Of a DNA stretch of 64,000 bases, positions 38,137-51,807 are shown one piece after another. The stretch covers positions 4,755,128 through 4,819,127 of the forward strand of contig JAQFVV010006273.1 in the NCBI GenBank assembly GCA_028023455.1, in the 5' to 3' direction. This stretch comes from Epiperipatus broadwayi. Its lineage: Eukaryota; Onychophora; Udeonychophora; Euonychophora; Peripatidae. The translations under genes were made by a program, and so were the position numbers. Below the pieces are notes generated by a model that was not told where the DNA came from, searched no databases, and was given only the letters and a program-made list of their open reading frames with translations. Numbering within the stretch: the stretch's first letter is position 1; each line of letters starts with the position of its first letter.

Positions 38137-38331
38137 ATTAAACATTAAATCACCCCACATGGTTAAGAAATCCAGTACTGCCCCCTGTGAACTAATATAT
38201 AAATACATTAGAGTTTGTATTTATATATTAGTTCACAGAGGTATAAATACATTAGAGTTTGTATTTATATATTAGTTCACAGAGGAGTACTGGATTTCTT
38301 AACCATGTGGGTGTGATTTAATGATTAATAT
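38137..38331. repeat. palindrome with a duplicated centre
   Basis: Arms AACATTAAATCACCCCACAT and ATGTGGGTGTGATTTAATG enclose TTAAGAAATCCAGTACT and its complement. In the middle, a unit containing GAGTTTGTATTTATATATTA is present twice in direct repeat, each itself partly self-complementary. It may be a foldback element that has suffered a slippage duplication. Confidence 0.85.
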
Positions 38332-38651
38332 TTGTATATTTATTTCAGTATAGTGTTATGCACTGGGAATATTTTATATAAAGATTGTAAGGATAGTTGA
38401 CAACCCCACAAAACCAGTCTATATTAATCCCACCACTAACTAAGCCCATTCAAAATATAAGCTTAACTAATAAGTGGTTGAATATATGCTATCTTTTTTT
38501 TAAGTATATCAATAGACATGCATGATGAATTTTTACTTTGTTAAATATCAAAGTAAATAAATGTCACAATAAACTAATTTTCCTTACTTAATAAAAAGAA
38601 TAAACCCATTTAATGGAAAGAAATAGAATGAAATACTTTAAAGAAATCATT

Positions 38652-38655
<4 letters not shown>

Positions 38656-38702
<47 letters not shown>
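38656..38702. repeat. (AT)n microsatellite
   Basis: A pure AT dinucleotide run. Confidence 0.95.
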
Positions 38703-38704
<2 letters not shown>

Positions 38705-38709
38705 TAATA

Positions 38710-40880
38710 ATCAATATAATGTATCTCATGAATTGAGACAGAGATTAAGTAATCATAATGATGACCCAATGTTAAGTTAATCACTAGGCAACAAAGTGTG
38801 GAAAATAAAATTCTATTACACAATTCTTTAAATTAAGTACCACCAAGGTAATTTATGCAACAATAGGCAACTACAGCAATATCAAAGGAAATGGAAGATT
38901 TAGTATACCAAACACTGGAAACTAAGCTCAGTATAAAAGTAAATCCCAGTTCATTTCTGTACTTGTTTTTTTTTCAAAAGTAATGCATTAGCCATAGAAA
39001 GTCAACATTGTGAGATGAAATTTTCAAATGTAAAGAAAAATGGATCCCTTGTTTGAATATTCTGTCTTATCCATATAAGTTTATTAGCATAAAACCATAA
39101 GAAATTAAAATTGATGTTAGAATTAAGAGAGGTTTGATAAATTTGCCCAGTTTAATAAAGTAAGTGAATTGCTTTCAAACTAATATTGGTGAAGCAACAA
39201 TATTATTTGAACATGAACAGAAAAGAAATAAAACATCGCCAGCAGTTAAACAAAATGATGAAGTAATTTCTCTTGTGTATAAATCCATTAAATTTAATTC
39301 TATTATAAATCACTGTATAATATATTCTGGCTAAATTACAAGTGCCATAGGACTGAGTGCTATTACTCTAAACCTGGAAGCACAATGATTTCATTTACTT
39401 ATTAATGTAACACTTAAAGGAACACCAATTGTCCTATGCCAAATGTCTACATGAATTAAAAAAAGAGTGACTAGAGAGAATTGATGCAATATTATATCAA
39501 GAATGTCACATAAGGATTCCAACAAGTGCTGAATATTTACCTAAGGAGTGTGGTCTGAAAAGAGATAGACTGTACCCATAAAGAGCATTGTTGCTGAACT
39601 CATGAACATTAACCAAGAAAATTTAATGAAAGCTTTGATTTTGTTATGTATTCTTATCATATATATATATGTCTACATGTGTGTGGTTATGTATATCAGT
39701 TGTATGAGATAGTGTGGATAGTTGAGGGGTGTTTGAAAATCTGAGTTCAAATCCTCTATACTTACAATTAAGTTCCCAGGTTTGTGAAGAGTGTCTGGTT
39801 TTCAAAGATTTATATATATATATATATGTCTGTAAAAAATTTTTTTAAATTTTATTTCCACACTTATGTTTATAACTTTGAAGAGTCCATTATAAGTGGA
39901 AGCAACAAAATGAGGGGGGACACATTAACTTAGATAAGTTTTTTGTTTCTGTTTTAAATAAAGTTTAGATCAGTTTCCCTTGTTAGTGACTTGACATTGA
40001 TCACCATAATATGGAATAATGTAAGATTTTAAAGATTATTCCATATTAAGTGCCTACACTTATTACAGGAAAGAGTTTACATTATTTGTTTGCTGTTAAC
40101 TAATAATCATTATATGATTATTTTTCCAGTGTAAATGACTAATATTCTGGTGCAGATGCTCTTTTCTGTCAGCAGTTGAGATTATACATAGATGGGGGGG
40201 GGTTCCTAAGTAGATCAAACACCATTAATCTGAATTTGATGATAATGCTACTGCAAATACACCAGCATATCTTAAATTAGGTAGTTAACTTCATGGTCAT
40301 TTTTATAATAATGAATTTTTTGGGCTTTCTAAATAATTCATGCCATGTCATATATTTCTAGCATTGGATCAGGGTTCAGAATTGGAAATATATTCAATTG
40401 TTGGAATGGTAGCAGTACACCCTTGATGCATATAATTATACTATTTTATCTTGTTAAAAAGTTTTAATTTTTTTACTTTGTTTTGTTATCTAATAAATGT
40501 TGTAGAATTTATTCATATCAAACTGGTCTCTAGTTTATTAAATTCATCTTGCATTCACAAATCAATTGGTAACCTAGGATATGCAAAAACACACCTCACT
40601 CTTATATAATGATACTGAAATGTACTTGAATGGATATTTAAATTGTAATCTATATAGAGGTGTAGCAGTTGTTAACTTGTATAAGATCATTTCTGAAAAG
40701 AGTAAATGGCAGAATTTTCTCTTAGTTTGAATACTAAGGTATAACTGAGCCAGAAAGGAGGATGAGATGTGGATGAAGTAGCCCAAATTCTATTTAGATT
40801 TAATAAGTAAATACAGAGCTAGCCTATTAGAGGTAGATATGATTATAAGTTATGTATTTTATCACACCATTGATAACATC
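38710..40880. other. intronic DNA; short R1 fragment at about 39680-39770
   Basis: The only recognisable part is near 39700, with TGAGATAGTGTGGATAGTTG followed by CTGAGTTCAAATCCTCTATA. This is the end of the R1 family. The segment 39170-39620 is less AT-rich but its frames are full of stops. A run of nine Gs stands near 40194. No gene is called. Confidence 0.45.
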
Positions 40881-40889
40881 CTACCAGAA

Positions 40890-40953
40890 GACCCTAGGTT
40901 GGACTATAGTGAGATGTGATCCCCTCTTTTGTAAAAATGTCTGGCCCAGTACA

Positions 40954-41005
<52 letters not shown>

Positions 41006-41150
41006 TTAATCACACAGTTTTTATCACCTAGTGAATGACTTATGTGATCAAGTTGAAATGTCAGTATATCAATATTTAAATTTTTTAACACAGATAAACC
41101 TGCAAAATATGTCTTTTATATATGCAACCCATGAAAATCTTCGTATCAAC
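40890..41150 (+). mobile_element. Penelope-like element terminal fragment
   Basis: The stretch TGATCAAGTTGAAATGTCAG (near 41047), the AT-rich interval and TAAACCTGCAAAATATGTCT, followed by AACCCATGAAAATCTTCGTA, match in order the 3' terminal repeat of the element at 60580-61377. A compound (AT)n-(GT)n microsatellite (about 40955-41005) is embedded. No coding part remains. Confidence 0.6.
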
Positions 41151-41453
41151 ATATATATATAATTACAATAAAAATAATAATAATAACGTTATTAGTATTA
41201 TTTTTATTGTAATTACAATTTTGTTTTAATTAACGGGCATTTTATTTATATATATATATATCATGTTTATCTGCTACTGTTAATCCTAATATAGAGTGCT
41301 AAAATAGAGTTTATATATATATTTTTTATTGAAAGTATTTGAACTGAGTATACTTTCAATGCTTGTGTATTAACCATGAACATAATGCAGAAGCATCAGA
41401 AGTATTCAAACAATTGTAATATATATATATATATATAATTTGATTCAATACTT

Positions 41454-41484
<31 letters not shown>

Positions 41485-41512
41485 ATTTGATTCAATACTT
41501 TATATTATATAT

Positions 41513-42035
41513 ATACAAGGGAGGATCCCAAAATAACTGAAATTTTGTAATAAAAAATTGTACATTTATTTTTTTGATTTTGCAAACTGAATCACTTTAA
41601 AATTATAGTCTATTTAATGGAATGCACTGGTCTAAACCTGTTTGGCACTTTTTGAAAGTCTGGAAACACTTGCAAAGTGATGCATTGTAATATCTCCATT
41701 ATTTTACTCCCCAGTTCTAAGTCTGAAAAAAATAAAAGGAAATGAGACATTTTTTATTCAAGAGATTTTTAAAAAATCACCCAAAGGGAGATTGATTGAA
41801 TACAGCTGATAGATAAACTTGTTCATGCTGAATTTAATTAAAAAGTATTTCACACTCAAGGCTTTGAGAGATGATATTTTGTTGCAGTGGAACTTGCTCT
41901 CTTTTCTTTGCCACAAAAGACCTAACTAAATTTGAGATGAAAATGCTGTATGCATACAAAATAACAGCATTATTTTCACTTCAGGCTTTCCTTATAATAC
42001 TTTTAGGGATGTTGTCAATTTAATATTTTAATTAA
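41513..42035 (-). mobile_element. probable mariner-type (DD34D) transposon remnant
   Basis: The left end ACAAGGGAGGATCCCAAAAT, standing after a TATATA run, resembles mariner terminal repeats. On the minus strand a decayed frame gives CFQTFKKCQ and later YSINLPLGDF, which resemble the C-terminal CFQ...KC and the PYSPDLAPCDF segments of mariner transposases. They are in the right order once several frame changes and stops are allowed. No opposite terminal repeat was found. Confidence 0.4.
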
Positions 42036-42285
42036 ACCACTCATAAACATGTTTTATATGAAATCAGCTTGCTTATTACAACTTTTATCCTTGTCATTTT
42101 CTCTAAACAAAAACAGAATTTCACATTATATGAACAAAAAATTGACAAATAATCAAACCACACTTTACAAAAAAATTGTCAGATTGATTGAGAAAAGTTT
42201 CTGTAAGAAGTATATAACAGCAAAGGTATATACTATAATAGGCATCCAAACCAGAGAATGATTCAGGTTATTTTTGTTTCCCCCC

Positions 42286-42287
<2 letters not shown>

Positions 42288-42374
<87 letters not shown>

Positions 42375-42392
42375 TGGAGAGAGAGAGAGAGA
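42288..42392. repeat. (AT)n then (GA)n compound microsatellite
   Basis: Some 80 bases of AT repeat are followed, after a short gap, by a GAGAGA run near 42377-42391. Confidence 0.95.
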
Positions 42393-42752
42393 ATTCTAAT
42401 AACATTATTGCTGTAATTATATATAATTTTAGACAGATACATAAAATGCACATTTTAAATATATAAATAAACTAATATATGATAAAACATCCATAAGACA
42501 AATATTTAATTAAAAAATAATATATTTTAACATTTAAATACTTAGTTCTTAAATATGCCTTGAATAATATTGTTTTTGTAATATTTTAATTTAGTTTTTG
42601 AAGTTATGTTATAATTATAATATTGTGGTTCTAAAAGCCAAATATATATAATTATTTCTAAATTATTTGTTACAAAATCTATACACATACATTCATATGC
42701 ATTTTAAGATATTATCAAACTACATATAAAAATATCGTATAACCATTATATG

Positions 42753-42800
<48 letters not shown>
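42753..42800. repeat. (AT)n tract abutting the exon 4 acceptor
   Basis: About 48 bases of AT/TA repeat end six bases before exon 4, replacing the polypyrimidine tract expected upstream of the AATAG acceptor. Confidence 0.95.
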
Positions 42801-42805
<5 letters not shown>

Positions 42806-42806
<1 letters not shown>

Positions 42807-42947
42807 GACCTAGGAATTATGCATAAAAATGGAAGTGTGAGTTTTATTGGAAGATCAGAGGATTTTATTATTCAGAAGAAAAAATTTTTCAGTTTAAAAA
42901 CTGCAGCAGATGAATTGAAAATAAATGAAAACATCGAAGAAATTAAG
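42806..42947 (+). CDS. exon 4 seen: ACSF2-like ANL enzyme, motif A8 hinge
   Basis: The exon begins after AAATAG with the single base that completes the Lys codon split by the exon 3 junction, then reads DLGIMHKNGSVSFIGRSEDF and so on to NIEEIK before GTACTT (phase 0). GD.G....G...GRxxDxI is the A8 hinge at which the C-terminal subdomain rotates between the two half reactions. The Gly-Arg and Asp are all present (GRSEDFI). The following GxxIxPxEIE segment, normally conserved, reads KKKFFSLKTAADEL here, so the loop that contacts the acyl-CoA thiol channel is changed. Confidence 0.85.
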
Positions 42948-42979
42948 GTACTTTTAAATTATGATATTTGTAGATAAAC

Positions 42980-45900
42980 TATATTGTCATTTTTAAGTGG
43001 ACTAACTTAAAAATCATTTTCTACTTCTGTAATATTAATAATGGAATGAATTTTGTTTCATATTTAGCAAGAATTTTTATTTATTTATGTAATAGTATGA
43101 TGGCTGTATCTTTCAATATAGTTTTTACATATATTTTTTGTGAAATGAACACTCTTTGAAAATAATATGTAATGTATAAATGATTTATCAAATTATAAAA
43201 TGTATGTGTGGATGGTACTATAATTAAAAAAGAAAAATGAGAATGTATGCATAGCTGGTTTTAAGCATAAAAAGTAAACATTTTTTGTGACTTAAAGATT
43301 TGGAAAAGACATTTTGAATTAAACCCTTTTCTATCATTAGATTTAGTGATTATGAATGGATTCAAAGTATATTGGGATAATAAATAAATCATAGATATCA
43401 AACAATATATTGTCAAAAGTGATTAAATAAATAGTGAAAGTTTTTGAAATATGATGGGCATTGCTGTAAAAACAGGATGGAAAATGTGAAATATGGAATA
43501 ATTATTGGTTCAAATCCAAAAGATAACAAATTTTTGAGTTGAGAAATAATATATTGATTTTATGTGTAAATAAAGTTGAAACTACTCGTGTTTTTATTAT
43601 AAAATATGCTATATAAACAAAAACAATATCTTACATTTGTGACAGAATTCAGTTGAAATTGGTTATAACAATATTAAAATAACATGATTATGGGAAAGAT
43701 CATTTAGTAGCTGAAAATCTCTTCCTCTTAAATCTGTTCAATATATTAAAATATATTAAAAAATGTTGCATAAATTTGAATATAATATTTTCAACATTTT
43801 AATTTTGAAAAATGAAAATTCTATTAACCAATTATTGTAAATAACTTTTAATGAATTAATCAGATAATGATTTATTTTACAATCACGAAAATTAGTGGTT
43901 ATTGTTAACATTTTTTAGTAGATACTTAAATATTTATATTACTTAGAAAAATAAATGGAATGCAAACTTAGCAGGCAGTTTGCTAATATTTTTGTTTAAA
44001 TGTATATATAAATTGCAAACAGTTAACATGTTTGCCCTTTAAAAATGTACTCATTTAAATTTATTATTTTAAAATTAATACTTAGTGGGTAAAATAAATA
44101 AATTTCTAAAAAAATCAAAATCCTAGTATGTCAACAGTCAGGGAAAAAACTTGCACACATGTATATGTAATATTAATAATGCTTATTTATTTTTAAAAAC
44201 TATAATTTATTAATGTTATTTTTAATAAGTAATCAATTTTTTCTCAATTTTTTACTTATTTTATTAAAAAAATGAACACATAAAGTATGTGTTATCAGAA
44301 CAAATAGTGGGAAATGTAAAACCTGAAATTCCCAAGTGGTTTGCATATTAATGGTTATGTATAATTAGAGATAAAAGTTTTTATACATCTTTTTAATTAT
44401 CAATTTACTAGGAATGTAATGAATGTATTATAAAAAGTTCAATTTGAAATTTTATCTATTGAAAATTTGTAGTTTATGAATAAATATAGGTTAATAATTT
44501 TAAATATATATATATATTATTTTATAATAATGATTGTACTTTTTTCAGCTTTATTGCATTCTATGAGGAAAAGTTTTTACTAAAAATACAATAATTTATT
44601 TTTGAATTAAGTAATTAAAATTATTGTAAAAATGATATCTTTAATTGAGTACAAAAATATACTAATTTGGAATCCTAAGAGCCTCAATTTCAAGATAATT
44701 TTTTATTAAATACATTTATAGTCTGTGTCTAATGCATAAGTATATAAAAACAGAACAAAATAAAATTAGATCTAATGGTTTAAACAAATATTATAAAAGT
44801 AATAATTATTAATCTAACTTTTTGTTATTGTTAACAGGCTTTCATTAATAATTTCTTTATAGTATTTGAATTATGATTTCTTATCAGCTTTTATAATTTT
44901 ATATTTAATGATGTTTAGTAGTAAAATGCCAGTTAAAACATTTTAATGCACAACAAATTTTACAGTTCTTTTACATTAAGGAACATGAATGCAAATATAT
45001 GGAATGCCAATTTGCATTTTAAATTTATTTAATCAAAAGGATAACTTTTTGAACTTATATTGTCATGTTAATGGATCTATTTTTAGATCTTACAGCTTGT
45101 GAACACTTATCCATGATCAAAGACTTTTTGTTTTTCATTCTGGTGAATCATTTTTGTAATTGATTTTCATTTATTATAATTATTGTCATGATTTATGCAA
45201 ATGAATGTACTTTTAAGTAAAATAAATTTGTATAAGAATTATCATTTGTGTATTACAAAATTAATATTGTAAGCCTTTATATAATCTATTTTATAGCAGA
45301 TATTGATGTTGTAACTATGCCTACATTCTTATCATTTTTTTGACAAAACATTCTGTTTATTTATACTTTTTATAAATTATTACATCCATGTATAGTGTCT
45401 GTAAATTAGTTTTTTTTTCATATTTGGATCTGAAAAGAGCAACATTGACTACAGATAGTTGATCCATTTTCTATGTCTAGATCTTTGTATCTGTGCCTGA
45501 TAAATCTTGAATGTTATTTCAGGCTATAAACAGATTTAGAATTTTCTTTTCAAGTACTCAGCCTAATTGGTCATTCAATACTAGTCAGTAATTGGGTATT
45601 TGTTTCATATTACTCTAAAACCATGTACTATAAACTCATGCAGTCAATAGAAACATGATGAAATAGTACAATAAATTTCCATCTCTATTTTGCCCAGGTT
45701 CTGGCTTTTGCTGACATTAGTATATATTAGGATTCAAAGATGAAACTAATGCACTTATATTTTTAACCTTAGTCTTTTATTCTTTTATATTATTCAAACT
45801 ATTAATATAAAGAAAGACTAAATTTCAATAGTAGAAAGCAGAAAAAATGCATTGGTGCATTAGTTTAAGTTTTTGCTAATCTTTACTGACATAGTCAAAA

Positions 45901-46730
45901 GCCGAATACTGGTTTCCTTGGAGAGGGAGAATTTTATAATTATTATACCTCCTGGTCAGCCATTAATTGTTCAAACTTACAGTAGGTGGTCTAGAGTAGA
46001 GTGAAAATAATTCCCCTGGAAATATGTCAAAATATATGAAAGATAATATATTGTTGTTGATAAATAGGTGTTAACTAATATTATCCTTAAATATTTCAGA
46101 TTAACTGGAATGAGTGGACTGACTGTAGAAATCAATATAATTTTACTATTTAGCAGCTCATATTAACGGTGAGAGAAGTACCATATCTCTGTAAATCCTA
46201 TGGTTATCTTTATTTTACCCTATTGGTCAATAATTTTGTTTCTACATTAGTTACTTTAAAAAAATACAATAATTGATAAGGCAGCAAAATGAATTTTTGT
46301 TTTACTTAAATCTACTGCCACAATTGTTATAGATTTCATTTTTTCAGACATAGTAAACACATTGTTTTTTCTTCACTGATTCTAGAATATTTATAAATAT
46401 AATATATTTTGTGGATTTATCCAAGTATAATTTTGATTAAAAATATACTGATGTTTCAGATTAATCACCCAAACCATCAAGTAGGTAATAAAAGAATATG
46501 ATAAAGATGGTTGTAGAGGTTGTGTAAACACTGATATGTAACAACGTTAATATTTCATCAATTGCTAAAAACAGAAACATAAAATTAAAAAATAAAAGTC
46601 AGAAATATGTTTTGTTTTTTAAAAAAAAAATTAAATAGGAAGAAGTTTGCATATGTCACCATGTTTGTTGATACAATTGGTCTTTTTAGTATCTCAATGG
46701 CTTCTCCAATCCTTTATTAGTAGTCTGAAG
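42980..46730. other. intronic DNA, nothing identified
   Basis: AT-rich, with stops in every frame and no recognisable repeat family apart from short A/T runs. Confidence 0.45.
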
Positions 46731-46779
46731 ATTTTATGATTTTTATTTTATTTTATTTCAATTTTATATACCTGTTATT

Positions 46780-46995
46780 CTTTTTTTCTATTAGTGGAAC
46801 TTTAACATTTGTTACAAATCAATGTTTACAGTACCTCTACAACCATCTATATATTATTTTATTCATCACCTGCTTGATGGCTTGTGTAATGAAGCCAAAA
46901 TATCAATATATTTATAATCAAAATTATACATGGATAAACCAGAAAAATATATATTTATCTATAACCTGTGAAAATCTTCATATCAACATATATAT
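46780..46995 (+). mobile_element. Penelope-like element terminal fragment
   Basis: ATTAGTGGAACTTTAACATT, CAGTACCTCTACAACCATCT, CTTGATGGCTTGTGTAATGA, ACATGGATAAACCAGAAAAA and CCTGTGAAAATCTTCATATC follow the same order as at 61200-61400. A 90-codon + strand frame lies across it but is a chance opening. Confidence 0.6.
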
Positions 46996-46999
46996 TATA

Positions 47000-49900
47000 T
47001 GCATATAACCAAACTAAGACAGAGGTCAAGGTGAACAAAGGGTCCAAATTAGAACTAGATCCATACATGAAGTTTTAACTATATATAAGAGGGAGAACAT
47101 TTTTACCAAAAAATTATATGCAAAGCTTAATATCTATAAAGAGTTATTTATTCTAACAATATCACTAATAATAATAAAGAAATATTATTGGACTTGCATA
47201 GATATGTGTGATTTTAATTATACTAATGTTAGTAATGTCTTAGGGTATTCTCATAGACCTAAATAATATAATCTGAGAGGTAGTCTTATAACATTATACA
47301 AATATATAAATGGGTATATAATGGATGAATAATTTTTCTAATAAAACTTCATGCATCTTTTATTTAATAAGGCTAGCAACTTATTTTTCACTCTCATGTT
47401 ACATTAATTTACATCAAACACTTATCTTAGGGATCTTAATGAAATACAACAATTACTATTCTGAAAACTTATTAATCTTAACAATTTTAAACTGACTTAT
47501 TCTCTATATGATTAAGATAGCCAGGGGATTTTATTGTATCTATTCATATCTCAGCAAATTTAATATTAAAGTGAAAATGATACAAGTAAATTGAATAAAA
47601 AATATTACTTCTTAAAATAAAGTGTAACTGTGAACATATTAACAGCCATTTAATAAAACAAAATTATATCAAATAATTCATTAATTACAAAACTATTATA
47701 AAAAATTAGACAAACATAGTCATAATAAAATAAGTTCTTTGAAAAATTATCAATCATATTGCATTGTCGTTCTTAATAAATACTTTTTATTTGGGTTACA
47801 AATATCTAAATTTTAACAAAACACGATATGATAACAAAATACTCAATAGAGAAGGTTGTATAGTGTTTATTCAAAGCCTAAGCATTAACTGTAAATAGAA
47901 TGCAAGAATGTTACTTTCCATTCATAAGTATGCTAATAATAATAATAATTGTAATAACAACCTCTTTTTGTAGGTATGAAATTAATTACTTAACTTTCTC
48001 ATGAATGGATAAAGCATTTACCCAACGCATATTATTATTCTTAAAAATAAATGTCTTTAATGAGACTTGACTATTTCAGGTGCTAGTGACATAACATAAT
48101 ATATCTTTTCAACTTATATTAAAATTAAAACATTAATACTAGATTGTTAGAAGTCAAACTCAACTGAACAATAATGTTTATGATTACCAATGCCAATAGG
48201 GTGATTTAATATACCACATGATGTTCATCATTAATTTGTATGAAAGCCTTTGGGCAAAATAACAAGAGTAACTGTATAACTATTTAACTGTTTATTCTAG
48301 ATACCTTCTATTACAGAAAATATGAGGTTAATTTAAGGAATAAAAAAAACAGATAGATTAATTATTAACTTTGATTTTGCATATTTTATCTTAGCTTAAA
48401 GTTTGATATAACTGATCTGCAATGCATATTAAAATTACAAACATGCATTTATATACAGTTTTACTGATAAATACACTGTATTACCTGTGTCTTCTTATAA
48501 CCACAATGCTAATAATTTTTTAAAAAAATATTAACTAATTAAACAAATTAACTAACTATATGATATTCCTAAAATTATAATCCAAAGTCTTTAGACAAAC
48601 ATCTGAGAAAATTTATTCAGGCATCTTTTTAATTATTCCAATTGTATCAAAATATTTTTACTATTTCTATAAAGTAATAAATTCCACAAAGATGAATTCA
48701 ACCCACTTAATCTAGACAAGAGTATAATTAATTGTGGAGGCTAAGATTTTATAGCAGGAATTTATTACTATTGAATTTCCAAAGCAATTAACAAATCAGT
48801 GATTATTTATTTGTATGCCTGCATGTATCAGCATAGCAATTAATTTATTTTAAAAAATAGCACATGTAAATTATAATGTCTCTAGGATTTTTTATGAAGG
48901 AATAAATGAGCATAAACCATTATCTTTTAGATTACTGTGGTAACTATAGTATCACACAAATATTAATCCATTGGTTAAATTAGTTTTACAAGAATATCCA
49001 AGGCGTTAAGTAGCTTTTCATCTATATTTTGTGCAGAAATTCATTAATCCTTGTCTCAAATCAAATTTATATTAATCAGCTAAAGTTTCAGGTCATTTTC
49101 ACAACTATGGAACCAAGCTATTTATTAATCCAATAACTTGAAATCATTTTATAATACTCATTTACTGTTTTATTTAGTTTTCACAAATATAAAAGAAAGA
49201 ATGACATTAATCTATAAATTCCCACAAATTTTATCCTGTTTGATAAAACATTGGATTGATATAGCCAATACAATTACAAACCAGCAATTTTAATTTTTAG
49301 AGAAGAGATGAATAATTTTTAACGTGTTATAACATGCTATAGCATTCCACAAGTAATTTTAAATTTTTTTAGTTGTTTAAAAATATAGTTTCATTCTTTT
49401 AAATGTTTTAATGAATGATAAACATTGTTGCTAATTTAATTTCATCATATGGGGTAACTTAGAGCAAAAATTTGCCTTTAAGAGGCAAAGGTACAGATGG
49501 TTTCTATTCAAATATGCTATTTGTGAAAAAAATAACAAAATGGTTAATTTCAGGTTTAATTCTGATGTGACCCTTCAATACACTTTAATTAAAGAAGACT
49601 AAACAAATCTTGACAAGTTGTATTTATAAGTTTCTGTCACATGGTTAGTGATTTCATAATTTTTACCCACAATACTTTATTGTTTGAAATTGTATAGGAA
49701 TATTCTGCTCTCATTGTTATGGAAACAGTCAGAAGCAGGTGAGATATGAAAGTTTCAAAAGTTTTAAAGCACCAAATTTGAGACATGACACTATATCACA
49801 TTAATTAATAATAAACTAAAATACACAATTTTTTTATTTCATAAATAAAAATGACTTATAATGAATATTAAATCAAAAGATTTTTAATGTTCTCATTTTT

Positions 49901-50765
49901 ATTTAATAATAAATCCATTTATTTAACCTTAAGACAATCTATTTAAGCATTCTATTACAATATTACCATTCCAATTTACTACACTTTAAAACACAAATAG
50001 TCACCTACTCATACACATGTGTTTAAATGTAATATTAAAAGTTACTATGCTTTTTAGTTATAATATTGAATGTTAAACAATCCAAATAAAAATTACTATT
50101 GTATTAATACTATTTTTAAACACTTTCTCTTATTGTAGTTAATATGGTAACTTTTTATCCTCTGCATTTTCTTGTTTCCAAAATTGTTTTTTATGTGCAT
50201 GTGCTTCTTAAATATCAATTGGCTTTAAAAACAATCGAGAAGCATATTTTTGGATCACTGTAATCGATAAAATTTGTATGGGGGATATGTTGGATAATTT
50301 TAATGATCTACTGTAATAGGTAGTAGTATGTGAGAAAATATAAATATTACTTCCAATCTTATTATCTAACACAGTAACAGTAATAAGCATCAATATTTGC
50401 TTTATGTGTTAAGCTAATAATTTTTTTTTAGAATTTATAGTTATGATTATTGATTTAGATGTTAAAATATAGTGTTATAATATATATATATATATATATA
50501 TATAATTTTAAAGTATTTGGTTAATTTATTCCAAATTGTTTTTTAGTATATTTAATAGCAACAATATAAATTAGTATGAAAAAAATTAGGGAATTTACTG
50601 CTATAACAGAAAAGCATCTAAAAATTTATAGACATTTTGCAGATATCTTCTTTTTCTAGTTTTTTAACAAGTTTTATAACATTTACAATCATTTATTTTT
50701 TTATATTACTATTATTGTGTAAAATAATCATTATTTGTTCATAACTTTTGAATTTAAATAATTAT
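47000..50765. other. intronic DNA, nothing identified
   Basis: AT-rich with frequent stops. Only an (AT)n tract near 50480-50503 stands out. Confidence 0.45.
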
Positions 50766-50767
50766 AT

Positions 50768-50933
50768 ATATATAACAGCTAAATAGCTGACATTTCAGTA
50801 TAATAACAAGAACTGTCCTCAGAGCTTCTTCATTCTCATATGATACACACATTATTATGATTTGAAAAAGAAGAAGCTCTGAGGAAAGTACTTGTTATTG
50901 TACTGAAATGTCAGCTATTTAGCTATTATATTT
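50768..50933. repeat. palindrome
   Basis: The left arm CAGCTAAATAGCTGACATTT and the right arm AAATGTCAGCTATTTAGCTA enclose a second paired section, TCAGAGCTTCTTC with GAAGAAGCTCTGA. The arms are about 60 bases, with a loop of about 40. Itself non-coding. Confidence 0.85.
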
Positions 50934-51001
50934 TCATTACATGGAAACTCAAAAATAATACTATGAATTCATCATTTTTCTGTGAGAATATTATATATAC
51001 A

Positions 51002-51764
51002 TATATTAATAGGCTTAGCCATTTAATTTAGCCAAAGCCCCAACAGCAAAATAATAATAGTAATAATAAAAAGTCAGATGTCATGTGACATATATAGCTT
51101 GCACTTACAAATATGTAAAATTAAGAGCATGCTAATGAGCTCTAAACAAGCTTTTTTATTTATTTATGATAAATGCTACTACAAGAGAAGACATTCAAAT
51201 CATTTTTATCTTGGCTTGTCCCCATCCCCAGACCGCTTTCGACCTATGGGTCTCTTCAGTGAGGAGTTTGGACATTAGATTCAAAAAACCAACTCAAGCA
51301 AAGCATTTATCTAAAAGTTAATTGTTAGAAGAAGATCTGTAACTTTTAGACATCTACATGTCTTTAAAGTCAGCTCTCCAACTGAAAAAATCATATGGGC
51401 CTGAACTTCATTCAGATACTCCATATATTAATAGGTTTAGCCATTTAATTTAGCCAAAGCCCCAACAGCAAAATAATAATAGTAATAATAAAAAGTCAGG
51501 TGTCACATGACTTATATATAGCTTGCACTTACAAATATGTAAAATTAAGAGCATGCTAATGAGCTCTAAACAAGCTTTTTTATTTATTTATGATAAATGC
51601 TCATTAGCATGCTCTTAATTTTACATATTTGTAAGTGCAAGCTATATATAAGTCATGTGACATCTGACTTTTTATTATTACTATTATTATTTTACTGTTG
51701 GGGCTTTGGCTAAATTAAATGGCTAAGCCTATTAATATATGGAGTATCTGAATGAAGTTCAAGC
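51002..51764. repeat. repeat unit in direct then inverted copies (foldback)
   Basis: A unit with TAGCCAAAGCCCCAACAGCA and AAATTAAGAGCATGCTAATG occurs at about 51002-51180 and again at 51402-51600, and a third time inverted at 51598-51764. The second and third form a near-perfect palindrome with a 38-base loop. The spacer at 51180-51400 is GC-richer and carries CCAGACCGCTTTCGACCTAT. A short fragment of the same unit is seen near 19250. The LTR element starts 15 bases after the palindrome. Confidence 0.85.
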
Positions 51765-51787
51765 ATATATATATATATTGAAACAGT

Positions 51788-51807
51788 GAGATTCGTATTC
51801 GAATCTC
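51788..51807. promoter_or_regulatory. perfect inverted repeat at LTR 5' edge
   Basis: GAGATTCG-TATT-CGAATCTC lies nine bases inside the LTR and is unchanged in the 3' LTR (56441-56460). The role is unknown. Candidates are integrase recognition, a protein binding site or a small hairpin. Confidence 0.5.
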
